A DNA stretch of 64,000 nt from a virus: the IMG/VR virus record IMGVR_UViG_3300008107_000072, positions 1-64,000 of that record. One strand, written 5' to 3'. Position 1 is the stretch's first letter. Each line of letters opens with the position of its first letter. Under the pieces are notes generated by a model. The model ran no database searches. It had not been told where the DNA came from and saw nothing but the letters and a program-made list of their open reading frames with translations. Position numbers and translations under genes: made by a program. Shown here piece by piece: positions 1-7,393 of this stretch.

Positions 1-189
1 TTACGTATTCTACCCTTTGCTTCCATGTGTTATAATGAAGTTTTTGTGGTATCTATGTCTTCGTTATAGCTGTTATTTTTAGAATTGTATATTTTTAATT
101 ACTTAGATGCTTTGTTGGCAGCTGGATATTTGCAGGCTTTGTTAGGAGCTTTATGCAAATCCTGCTAACATATATTTTATACAGAAATG
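1..189. other. Window edge, no gene recognised
   Basis: No open frame with a believable start is seen on either strand. The stretch is very AT-rich. A short inverted repeat (GTTAG near 139 with CTAAC near 165) may extend the structured region to its right. On the minus strand it lies downstream of the promoter at 579-586, so it may be transcribed as the 3' part of that RNA, or as a leader of early genes if the molecule is circular. Confidence 0.4.
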
Positions 190-572
190 TTTTTAATTAA
201 AAATTACAGCTTAATGTGTTTGCGATGCTGTTGTGTAGGCGCATAGTATCCCCTTTAGATACGGGCTGAATTTCGTTTACATTAGTTGAGTCTTTATGCC
301 TTAGACCGTACGTTGCAGGGGTTCGCCCTGTACACCTTCGTAACAGCCCAAATATCCTGTAAGGGTTATCCTTATCCTTACAGCTGTTACCTCTAAGGGT
401 CTTTATATGACTCAACCAGTTTCGGTTCTATCGGGGACACATCTCTGTTTATGTAGTGACAGATACTACCCGACGTCTGGGCTTTGGATTGACTAGGTAA
501 ACCTTAGTCTCTTGAAAGCCGTACTAATGACGGAACATTAGGAACCTATAAAGAACTTGTAGAATTAACTAC
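190..572 (-). ncRNA. Candidate structured noncoding RNA
   Basis: About 380 bases hold an unusual density of exact inverted repeats: 246-250/258-262, 285-292/409-416 (8 bp closing helix), 316-320/326-330, 340-346/384-390 enclosing 357-364/376-383 (8 bp), 453-457/465-469, 491-497/502-509 (one bulge) and 524-529/536-541. Several are nested, as in a folded RNA rather than scattered palindromes. The only open frame (minus, 197-415) has a TTG start and no recognisable product, so coding is unlikely. A leftward TATATTTG box at 579-586 would start transcription near 572. I do not recognise the family; it does not read as tmRNA, RNase P RNA or a clear group I intron. Strand choice rests on the promoter alone. 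Confidence 0.4.
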
Positions 573-578
573 TTTACA

Positions 579-586
579 CAAATATA
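579..586 (-). promoter_or_regulatory. Leftward promoter, -7 box
   Basis: The minus strand reads TATATTTG, the Bacteroidota -7 consensus TAnnTTTG. No clear -33 TTG is seen. It is back to back with the rightward box at 637-644, about 50 bp away across an A/T tract, forming a divergent promoter region that would feed leftward early and rightward late transcription. Confidence 0.5.
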
Positions 587-636
587 CCATTTTAGTTTAC
601 AGAAAAAAAAATATTTTTTATTTAAAACATCTGTCG

Positions 637-644
637 TATATTTG
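637..644 (+). promoter_or_regulatory. Promoter -7 box before a terminator
   Basis: TATATTTG on the plus strand. Transcription from here would meet the intrinsic terminator at 674-701 after only about 30-50 nt, giving a very short RNA or an attenuated leader, before a second identical box at 721-728 starts the gene transcript. Confidence 0.5.
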
Positions 645-673
645 CAATGTCTCAAAAAAGCCGATAATTACTC

Positions 674-701
674 CCCCTTGGTTTCTACTAAGGGGTTTTT
701 T
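674..701 (+). terminator. Intrinsic terminator between two promoters
   Basis: CCCCTT (674-679) pairs with AAGGGG (690-695) around a loop containing GTTTCTAC, and is followed by a run of T. It separates the promoter boxes at 637 and 721. The loop resembles the TTTTTAC loops of the terminators near 13600, 13670 and 14738. Confidence 0.7.
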
Positions 702-720
702 ATGTTTAATAGAAATTAAC

Positions 721-728
721 TATATTTG
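721..728 (+). promoter_or_regulatory. Promoter -7 box for the 744 gene
   Basis: TATATTTG, 15 nt upstream of the ATG at 744 and about 20 nt after the terminator hairpin. It probably drives the secreted protein and the two fibre genes up to the terminator near 3480. Confidence 0.6.
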
Positions 729-743
729 TTCAAAATATTTAAA

Positions 744-1142
744 ATGAAAAAACTTTTATCTTTAGTAGTAGTACTTCTTTCAGCTACTGCACTATCCGCA
801 CAAACTCCACAATCAATCCAATTCGTTGGTGTTGACAGCTTAATTAACACCGACACGGTTGTAAAAAACATTACTCTGTCTACTACCTTGAATGGAATTG
901 TATTACAGCCTGTTATTACAAGGGTTTCAGGTACTGCTGCCGGAAAAGTATTCCTTGCTCAAAGCATCGACGGAGCTAACTATATCACTACAGATAGCTT
1001 AATACTGTCAAATCAACTGGTAAATACAGCATTGATTACAAAAACACAACCAACAGCACTATACTACAGGCTGACATTTATCAGCTCTGGAACTACTGCT
1101 CTATGGCCTCAGCTGTTCTACTTACCAAGAAAAGAAAAATAA
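744..1142 (+). CDS. Secreted protein with signal peptide
   Basis: 132 residues from the ATG at 744, chosen because the frame upstream has only a TTG and the promoter box lies just before it. The N-terminus is a textbook signal peptide: MKKLLS, a hydrophobic core, then ALSA with probable cleavage before Gln, the usual Bacteroidota pattern. The mature part of about 110 residues is rich in Thr, Ser and Ile and looks all-beta. No family is recognised. It is first in a unit with two fibre paralogs, so a role on the virion or at the host surface is possible. A secretion signal is unusual for a virion protein; it may instead be exported to modify the infected cell envelope. Confidence 0.75.
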   Translation: MKKLLSLVVVLLSATALSAQTPQSIQFVGVDSLINTDTVVKNITLSTTLNGIVLQPVITRVSGTAAGKVFLAQSIDGANYITTDSLILSNQLVNTALITKTQPTALYYRLTFISSGTTALWPQLFYLPRKEK

Positions 1143-1210
1143 TGTGTTGATAGATTCAAAAATTACAGTATTATTTAATAACTACATTTACAAAAAAAAT
1201 AGTATAACAA

Positions 1211-2242
1211 ATGGCAATAGCATTAAAACCTAGAAGTAACAAGCAAGGTGTTGTAGATACCTCTGATGACCTAGTTAATATTGAAGGTAGAGAAAATTAC
1301 ACCGTACTAGTAAAAGACTTAGGAATATTTGAGTGGGTTGCAACAGGTGTTGTTGACAGCTTAAATATTTTTGAAGGGAAAAAAGGATTCTGGAGTAGAG
1401 TAATTCAATCTAGTGAAGGTAATACACTTGATTTTACTCCTGAGAATGTAGCTAATAAGTCTATTTCTGTTACAGAAGATTCATCAAGTGATACCAAGTA
1501 TCCTTCAGTAAAAGCTGCTAAAACTTATGCAGATTCATTGGTTGTAGGACTTTTAAACGATAGAGGTAATTTTACACCAAGTGTAAGCTCTCCTGGTTCT
1601 TGGCCTACAACTGGTGGCAGTGGTACTGCTGGAGCTATTAAAAAAGGAGACTTGTGGTTTTGTGCCGCTAATGGATTTTTAGATACAACAGCTGTAGTTA
1701 CAGGTACTAGCTTCCGTGCACTTTCTGATGCCCCTGGTCAAACAGCAGGTAACTGGAATATCTTAGATGCAGGACTTGGATACACTCCTGAAAATGTAGC
1801 TAATAAATCTACAAGTACTTCTCTAGGTACTAGTAATACTTTATATCCTACTCAGAACGCTGTTAAAACTTACGTAGATAATAAATCAGGTATTCCATAT
1901 AAAGTGTATACAGCATCTCTTATATTTGGCTCAGGAGCAGTTACTGCAACAGTATATCAAAATACAATAGGTGATGGCTCTGCTGATGGCGTAAATGATA
2001 TTGCTTGGGTTGACCCTGGAACAGGTTCATACAATGCTAATATGACAGGAAGTACAGCATTCCCTTCTGGAAAAACATGGATTAAATCAGCTAATTATAT
2101 GGGTGGTAATCAATGTTTTAATTTATGGGGAGTAAGAGTTTCTAATACTCAAGTTAGATATACTAGTAGAAAAACATCAGACAATTCACTTAGTAGTGCT
2201 AATAGCATTCCTGTATTTATCGAAATTAGAGTTTACCCATAA
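1211..2242 (+). CDS. Fibre protein, paralog A
   Basis: 343 residues, about 40-50% identical by eye to the next gene over most of its length. Near residues 75-110 and again near 195-225 it has the phage-fibre module PENVANKS...DTKYPSVKA.K.YADS. A conserved central part (RGNFTP..SPGSWPTTGGSGTAGAIKKGDLWFC) precedes a divergent tail ending in EIRVYP. Such modules are known from trimeric tail or head fibres. It probably binds the host surface or builds a fibre shaft. It shares the promoter at 721 with the secreted protein upstream. Confidence 0.7.
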   Translation: MAIALKPRSNKQGVVDTSDDLVNIEGRENYTVLVKDLGIFEWVATGVVDSLNIFEGKKGFWSRVIQSSEGNTLDFTPENVANKSISVTEDSSSDTKYPSVKAAKTYADSLVVGLLNDRGNFTPSVSSPGSWPTTGGSGTAGAIKKGDLWFCAANGFLDTTAVVTGTSFRALSDAPGQTAGNWNILDAGLGYTPENVANKSTSTSLGTSNTLYPTQNAVKTYVDNKSGIPYKVYTASLIFGSGAVTATVYQNTIGDGSADGVNDIAWVDPGTGSYNANMTGSTAFPSGKTWIKSANYMGGNQCFNLWGVRVSNTQVRYTSRKTSDNSLSSANSIPVFIEIRVYP

Positions 2243-2267
2243 CATTAAAATTAAAAAACAATAAACA

Positions 2268-3437
2268 ATGGCAATAATTCAAAAACCTAGAAGCAATAGT
2301 CAGGGTGTTGTAGATACAACAGCTGACTTAGCTCAATTAAATGGAAGACCAGGGTATCAAGTTCTGGTAAAAGACGTAGCTATATTCGAATGGGTATCTA
2401 CAGGAGTAGTAGATAATAATAATATCTATCCAGGATTAAGTGGATTATGGAGTAAAATTATTATGTCTGCTGATGATGCTCTATCATTTACACCAGAAGA
2501 TTCTGCTAATAAGTCTTTAAATGTTATTACAGATGGAGACAGCGATGTTAAATATCCTTCTGTTAAAGCTACTAAGATTTATGCAGATTCTTTAGTTACT
2601 GGTCTACTTGATGACAGAGGTAACTTTACTCCTGGACTTACATCTCCTGGCGCATGGCCTACTACAGGTGGTAGCGGTACAGCAGGAGCTATTATGAAGG
2701 GAGATATTTGGTTTTGCTCTGCTAGTGGGTTTATGGGTACTACTGCTGTAGTTGCTGGAGCAAGTTTTAGAGCTACAGTAGACACTCCTGGTCAAACAAA
2801 CGCTAACTGGAACGTTCTTAGCGCAGGTGCTATCTCTGTTGCTACTCCAAGCCTAAGCGAAGTAACAGCAGTAGGTGCATCTACTACAAGTAATATGTCT
2901 ATAAGCAATGGTAACGCTGCGGTAGATTTTCAGGTATTCTCATCATCAAACGGTGGTGTTCAGCTGGCTGTAGACTCAATTAATAAAGGATATGCTTATA
3001 TAGCATCAGGAAATGGAACTGGAGCAAAAATAAAAGCAAACAATATAACTGAAGATAGAAATATTCAGCTTCCAAACGCTTCAGGTACTCTTGCCCTCAC
3101 TAGTGATATAACTTCTGCACCTTATTTAGTTTATTCAGCACTAATAACATATAATGGCTCATTCACGATAGATGTATTACAAAATACATTAGGGCAAACT
3201 ATTACCTGGTCTATTCCAGCTAATGGAACTTACAGAGCAACTTCAACAGGAACGCCTTTTATAGTTGGGAAAACATTTTTAATATGTCCAGGATTTTCTA
3301 ATGCAGGAGTTCCATATATTATAGCTCCTGGTGCTGGAGGAAATATAGCTGATTTTAATTTCTTTAAATTTGATGGAACGAAAACTTCAACACCATTAAT
3401 AACTAGATACCCAGTAGAAATTAGAGTTTATCCATAA
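2268..3437 (+). CDS. Fibre protein, paralog B
   Basis: 389 residues. The first 180 closely match paralog A (MAI..KPRSN.QGVVDT, the PEDSANKSL...DVKYPSVKA module and the GGSGTAGAI..GD.WFC block). The middle is replaced by a different segment (about 190-275), and the two converge again only at the last residues, EIRVYP. The common frame with swapped middle suggests duplication followed by exchange of the receptor-contacting part. It lies 25 bp after paralog A and is followed by a terminator, closing the unit. Confidence 0.7.
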   Translation: MAIIQKPRSNSQGVVDTTADLAQLNGRPGYQVLVKDVAIFEWVSTGVVDNNNIYPGLSGLWSKIIMSADDALSFTPEDSANKSLNVITDGDSDVKYPSVKATKIYADSLVTGLLDDRGNFTPGLTSPGAWPTTGGSGTAGAIMKGDIWFCSASGFMGTTAVVAGASFRATVDTPGQTNANWNVLSAGAISVATPSLSEVTAVGASTTSNMSISNGNAAVDFQVFSSSNGGVQLAVDSINKGYAYIASGNGTGAKIKANNITEDRNIQLPNASGTLALTSDITSAPYLVYSALITYNGSFTIDVLQNTLGQTITWSIPANGTYRATSTGTPFIVGKTFLICPGFSNAGVPYIIAPGAGGNIADFNFFKFDGTKTSTPLITRYPVEIRVYP

Positions 3438-3461
3438 TATTCTGTTCATGGTTTGGTTTGT

Positions 3462-3491
3462 AAGCCCCATCTATCAAGGTGGGGTTTTTTT
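3462..3491 (+). terminator. Intrinsic terminator after fibre genes
   Basis: CCCCA (3465-3469) pairs with TGGGG (3480-3484), extended by A-T and G-T pairs, followed by eight T. It ends the 744-3437 unit. Confidence 0.75.
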
Positions 3492-3494
3492 TAT

Positions 3495-3538
3495 CAAATA
3501 TTTTCCATTAAATAGAATTTTGTAGCAAATATTTTCCA
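3495..3538. repeat. 13-bp direct repeat, possible operator
   Basis: CAAATATTTTCCA occurs at 3495-3507 and 3526-3538, 31 bp start to start (about three helical turns), in the 230-bp gap upstream of the chaperone gene. A pair of binding sites for a regulator is possible; no regulator is tied to it. Confidence 0.35.
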
Positions 3539-3646
3539 ATAATGCGACACTTCTGTCTTTTATTTGATTGCATCATATAGACATTATTTAGACATTTATA
3601 GGTTTATTTAGGGTAGATTTGTCTATATTTTAATCACAGATTTTAC

Positions 3647-3654
3647 TATATTTG
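3647..3654 (+). promoter_or_regulatory. Promoter -7 box for the packaging unit
   Basis: TATATTTG, 17 nt before the ATG at 3672. It probably drives the chaperone, terminase and portal genes. AGACA/TGTCT inverted repeats lie just upstream (about 3580-3630). Confidence 0.6.
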
Positions 3655-3671
3655 TGACTAAATAGAAACAG

Positions 3672-4313
3672 ATGAACTACAAACCACTAAGAGGTGAACT
3701 TCTTGTTATTGTAGACAAAGAAGATAAATACACCCACACCATTGAAGGTACAGACATAAAACTCTACATCGAAAAAGACTACGGATGGAACGAAAGGGAA
3801 AAAAATGCTGTTAACGCTATAGTCATATACGGAGCAGCAACTGGACTTGAAGAAGGAACGCCAATCGTTTGCTGGCATAACTCGTTCACCGAACATACAC
3901 TTATAGATACTATACAGACAGATGAAGACTCTCTGCACGGAGGAAAAAAGAAATTATACGTGCATACACTTAGACCAGATAGAGTGTTTTTTTATATTGA
4001 AAACGGTATTCCAGTACCGATGGATGGGTATTTACTAGTAGATAGAGTGTACTATAAACCGGAATCTGAATCCATTATCCTAACAGAAGTATCTGAGAAG
4101 AAAGAACAAAACAGAGTGGTTGTAAAGAGTACACCGTTAGGACAAGATACTTTCTCAGTAGGGGACGTTCTTATAGTAGAGACTATGGCTGATTATGAGG
4201 TTGTGTATGCGTACGAAGGGCGTGAACACCGAATAATCCGTATAAAAGAGCAGGACATCATGGCAATAGATAATACATTCGAAATAAACGAAACAATGAG
4301 AATAGGAGTATGA
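3672..4313 (+). CDS. Tandem GroES-like co-chaperonin
   Basis: 213 residues. The second half (about 120-200) follows the GroES pattern: G.LLVDRVYYKPE, a stretch in the mobile-loop position, VVVKSTPLG, VGDVLIV, and then EGREHRIIRIKEQDIMAI, matching the GroES ending (G.EY.I..E.DILAI). The first half (KPLRGELLVIVDK..., a GT.I.LYIE strand, G..EEGTPIV) reads as a second, more diverged copy. Phage co-chaperonins such as T4 gp31 replace GroES on GroEL to fold the capsid protein; placement at the head of the packaging genes fits. It overlaps the next gene by ATGA. The family call is by motif reading only. Confidence 0.6.
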   Translation: MNYKPLRGELLVIVDKEDKYTHTIEGTDIKLYIEKDYGWNEREKNAVNAIVIYGAATGLEEGTPIVCWHNSFTEHTLIDTIQTDEDSLHGGKKKLYVHTLRPDRVFFYIENGIPVPMDGYLLVDRVYYKPESESIILTEVSEKKEQNRVVVKSTPLGQDTFSVGDVLIVETMADYEVVYAYEGREHRIIRIKEQDIMAIDNTFEINETMRIGV

Positions 4314-4633
4314 CAGATATAGTAAAACTTAAACAAAGGATAGAAGAACTAGAAAAGGAGTTAGAAGCATACAAAGGAGATGGCCTTCAAGGTCTTTACC
4401 ACGCACTCAACTATCAGCTGTCTAAGCTGTCAGAAGAACTCAATGGAGAGTATGTGTCCTTTAAATCCAAAAACGATAAAACATTTGAAAGAGTATGGAA
4501 AGCAATGGTAGACAGCAAAGATGTAGCACAGAACCTGCTGTGGCTAAAGAAGGAACTGAAAATAGGAACGGAGAAGGAGGAGGAGAAACCACTAATAACA
4601 AGAAATCCAATAGAGGCCTTTATAAAAAAATAG
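4310..4633 (+). CDS. Coiled-coil protein, N-part of terminase small subunit?
   Basis: 107 residues. It starts with a clear heptad stretch (KLKQRIEELEKELEAYKG), then a helical middle, and ends PIEAFIKK directly before TAG. The codons just before the stop contain seven A in the phase A AAA AAA (4624-4630), a canonical -1 slippery heptamer. Slipping there joins this chain to the frame of the next gene, which has no start codon of its own after this stop. The protein may therefore be made both alone and as the N-terminal part of a coiled-coil plus winged-helix protein, as expected of a small terminase. The ATGA overlap with the chaperone gene suggests translational coupling. Confidence 0.65.
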   Translation: MTDIVKLKQRIEELEKELEAYKGDGLQGLYHALNYQLSKLSEELNGEYVSFKSKNDKTFERVWKAMVDSKDVAQNLLWLKKELKIGTEKEEEKPLITRNPIEAFIKK

Positions 4634-5439
4634 AGCTACACAAGATTCCAAAAATAAATGCTACAAAGACTTACAAAGGTAACGAAGTTCGCTCTATAGT
4701 AGCTTTTTATAGAGAGCAGTACTACGCCAAAAACAGAGAGCTGCTAAGAGTAAATAAAAGCCTTAAGAAACACAAGGCTAAGAAAAAGAGCATTATTGAC
4801 AAGTACATAGCAAGACAGAAGGAAACATATAGAAAACTTAAAGCAGAAAAGACAAGAACAGAGAATCTTAAAAAAACACACAAAAATAAACTACTTAAAG
4901 AAAGAAAAAGAGTTGATGAATTTATAGTACTTCAAAAAAGAGAAATCAGAAAGCAGGAGAGGAATAAAGTAAAGTACAAGTACGTAGACGTAGACAGGCA
5001 TACGAACCCGCGTAATCTTGATATTATTACGTGGATTCGAATTTACACTAAGATAAATATTATTCGCAGAAGAACAAAATTAAAAGCACAAGAAGTTTTG
5101 CTATTGTTGTGGATATACTCAAATGGAGAGGGGAATACCAGAACCCCTATGTGGAAAAAAGATACAGGAATGCACCCAACATATATTGGAAAGTTCAAAC
5201 AAAGGATAATACAGTTTAACTTAGTAAAAGAAATTATGATAAAAGGCGTATATAACTATGACCTTACAGAAAGAGGGAAAAAGTTTTTAGAGCCAATAAT
5301 AGAGTTTATAAAACAAAGAAACGTAGATGCAAAAAGAGTCAAACGTAAACTTGTACGGGATAGAGTACGAACTTCCGAAGCAGCCTCCGGCATACAAGAT
5401 GGAGGGGATACAGTACAGCAAGAAGGAGCAGTACTTTAG
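4495..5439 (+). CDS. Winged-helix protein, probable terminase small subunit
   Basis: The frame is open from an ATG at 4495, but its first 45 codons lie wholly inside the preceding gene and look like a shadow; genuine-looking sequence begins at IELHKIPK (4631). No ATG follows until about 5150, so expression probably uses the -1 slippery site at 4624-4630. The middle is very basic and helical (many Lys/Arg, about 80-150). Residues 195-270 (KLKAQEVLLLLWIYSN...MHPTYIGKFKQRIIQFNLVK...YDLTERGKKFLEPI) form a winged helix with a MarR-like wing. DNA binding next to the large terminase points to the small subunit. The 3' end overlaps the terminase start by 113 nt. Confidence 0.6.
   Translation: MESNGRQQRCSTEPAVAKEGTENRNGEGGGETTNNKKSNRGLYKKIELHKIPKINATKTYKGNEVRSIVAFYREQYYAKNRELLRVNKSLKKHKAKKKSIIDKYIARQKETYRKLKAEKTRTENLKKTHKNKLLKERKRVDEFIVLQKREIRKQERNKVKYKYVDVDRHTNPRNLDIITWIRIYTKINIIRRRTKLKAQEVLLLLWIYSNGEGNTRTPMWKKDTGMHPTYIGKFKQRIIQFNLVKEIMIKGVYNYDLTERGKKFLEPIIEFIKQRNVDAKRVKRKLVRDRVRTSEAASGIQDGGDTVQQEGAVL
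4624..4630 (+). promoter_or_regulatory. Candidate -1 frameshift site A AAA AAA
   Basis: Seven A in slippery phase, immediately before the TAG stop at 4631-4633. A -1 slip reads ATA GAG CTA CAC and continues for 268 codons. A 7-bp hairpin lies downstream (4692-4698/4708-4714); its loop GTAGCT (4699-4704) is complementary to AGCTAC (4634-4639) right after the slip site, so a pseudoknot-like fold is possible. Transcriptional slippage on A7 would give the same product. Confidence 0.5.
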
Positions 5440-7363
5440 GTATACGGAGATTCCTGAAACATTTGAGGAGCTGGAATATGACTCTTCTGGTAATGCTATT
5501 TGGTCAGATGAGCAGTGGGAGTTTATTATGAGAGAGCTAACTCGCTGCCGTGATGGGCATTGGTTCTTAAACAACGGTCAACCAACATATATTACCGGGA
5601 AATACTACTACTTCCTAAACTACTTCACTCTTGAAAATGGAGAAAAGCCTCACTACAGGGATTGCGATAGGAGGTATTACCTATTTCTTGACTACTGCGA
5701 AAAGTCATCTAACATACTTGGAATCATACGCGTAAAGTCTCGACGTGAAGGTGCTACCTCACAAGCCTCGTCTAATCTTATTTATACAGCTACTACAACT
5801 GAGCAGGCTAAATGTGGTATCATATCAAAAACAGGGGATGATGCTAAATCCGTATTCAAAGAGATGGTTGTATACGCATTTCGTAACCTGCCACTATTCA
5901 TGAAGCCAGACATCTCAGCAGGTGATGACCCTGAGAAGATACTTAGGTTCATGAAGCAGGTATCAAGAGTTAAGAAGAAACAGCAAACATCTATTAGAGA
6001 AAAGCCGGAAGGGTTAAACTCTCAGATAGATTTTAAAAACACAAAGCTAAACAGCTACGATTCTAAAAGAACTACAAGGCTACTTGTCGACGAGGCAGGT
6101 AAGTTTCCTACCGATGTTCCTATTCAACGCTATTGGCCTATTGTTAGAAAGACGCTAGAAAAAGGTAGTAGAAAGGTAGGATTTGCAGAGATGCCATCGA
6201 CTGTAAACAAACTAAAAGACGGAGGAGCAGGATTTAAAACGCTATGGAACGAATCTAATCAGTTAACTCATAAGACAACTCCAACAGGTCTTTACAGATA
6301 CTTTAAACCAGCATACGATGGGTACGAAGGGTTTATAGATAGATATGGAATGAGTATTATAGAGCCTCCAACCAAAGACCAAGAGAGATTCCTGCAAGAA
6401 ACGACTACGCTTACACTACAAGAGATACGATTAGGCGCTAAAGAATATCTTAGGCAGCGTATTGAAAAGATTGAAGATGATGAGATGAGGTTAGAAGAAA
6501 AGCGGATGATGCCATTTACAGAAGAAGAAGCATTTGCTGCGGACGATTCAGAGTCTTTCTTTAATACATCATTAATAAGAGAACAGCTTGAATACCTAAA
6601 AGACAATAAACCATCTATGCGTAGAGTTACGTTTGGATGGGATGAGAAAAATAAAGTAGACTATAGAGATGACGCTAACGGTAAATGGCTGTTACTTAAA
6701 CAACCAAGATTTACTAATAGTGTAGTGTACGACGATTCTGGAAAGAAGCCTGCTAATACGCATCAGTATAAGATAGGAGTTGACCCTTTTGCATCAACAA
6801 TTATAGTAGGTAAAGGTTCAAACGGTGTTATCGTTGTATACGAGCAGTATGACCCTACAGACCCAGAGAATACAGGTATGCCAGTAGCTATATATGTAGG
6901 AAGGCCTAAAACTAAGAACCTATTTCATACAGAAGTATTATATGCCTGTCACTATTTCGGATGCAAGGCTACATACGAAAATGCAAATGATGACTACTTT
7001 GAATGGTTTATAGATAAAGGACATAAGAACTTTATTACCAAAACTCCAAAATCTGTACTTGACCCTAACAGAAAATCTAAGAATGTTCAGACGTGGGGAG
7101 TATCGCCAAAAGACCCTTTCTCATTAAATAAGCAACTTGAGCTTGCTCAATTTTGGGTTGACAACTATTCTCATAAGATGTTCTTTAAAGAAATATTTGA
7201 AGATATGCTAGAGTATGACCATTTCAATAGAACAAAGTCGGATATTACTGTTGCATTTATGATTGCACTTGTAGCAGCGGCAGGAGACGTTAGAAATGTG
7301 TTGAAAGAAAAGAAGGACGTCGCACCACTTGTTCTAACATACGATATTAGCAACATCAGATAG
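5327..7363 (+). CDS. terL: Terminase large subunit
   Basis: 678 residues; DNA-packaging ATPase and nuclease. The ATPase has a Walker A-like RVKSRREGATSQ at 135-146 (the KSRREGATS form seen in terminases of Bacteroidota phages) and Walker B LLVDEAGKF at 252-260. The C-terminal nuclease of RNase H fold shows IGVDPFAS (Asp near 486), a conserved E in TYENANDDYFEW and a final Asp in KSDITVAFM. Length is normal for the family. The start at 5327 overlaps the small-terminase frame by 113 nt; a later Met (MEGIQY, 5399) is possible, but the upstream residues read as real protein. Confidence 0.93.
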   Translation: MQKESNVNLYGIEYELPKQPPAYKMEGIQYSKKEQYFRYTEIPETFEELEYDSSGNAIWSDEQWEFIMRELTRCRDGHWFLNNGQPTYITGKYYYFLNYFTLENGEKPHYRDCDRRYYLFLDYCEKSSNILGIIRVKSRREGATSQASSNLIYTATTTEQAKCGIISKTGDDAKSVFKEMVVYAFRNLPLFMKPDISAGDDPEKILRFMKQVSRVKKKQQTSIREKPEGLNSQIDFKNTKLNSYDSKRTTRLLVDEAGKFPTDVPIQRYWPIVRKTLEKGSRKVGFAEMPSTVNKLKDGGAGFKTLWNESNQLTHKTTPTGLYRYFKPAYDGYEGFIDRYGMSIIEPPTKDQERFLQETTTLTLQEIRLGAKEYLRQRIEKIEDDEMRLEEKRMMPFTEEEAFAADDSESFFNTSLIREQLEYLKDNKPSMRRVTFGWDEKNKVDYRDDANGKWLLLKQPRFTNSVVYDDSGKKPANTHQYKIGVDPFASTIIVGKGSNGVIVVYEQYDPTDPENTGMPVAIYVGRPKTKNLFHTEVLYACHYFGCKATYENANDDYFEWFIDKGHKNFITKTPKSVLDPNRKSKNVQTWGVSPKDPFSLNKQLELAQFWVDNYSHKMFFKEIFEDMLEYDHFNRTKSDITVAFMIALVAAAGDVRNVLKEKKDVAPLVLTYDISNIR

Positions 7364-7393
7364 ATTTTGTATTTTTGATAAAATACTACAATT

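Noticed and set aside
197-415. 72-codon minus frame in the left noncoding region
   Set aside because: TTG start, no recognisable protein, and it runs through several strong inverted repeats better explained as RNA structure.
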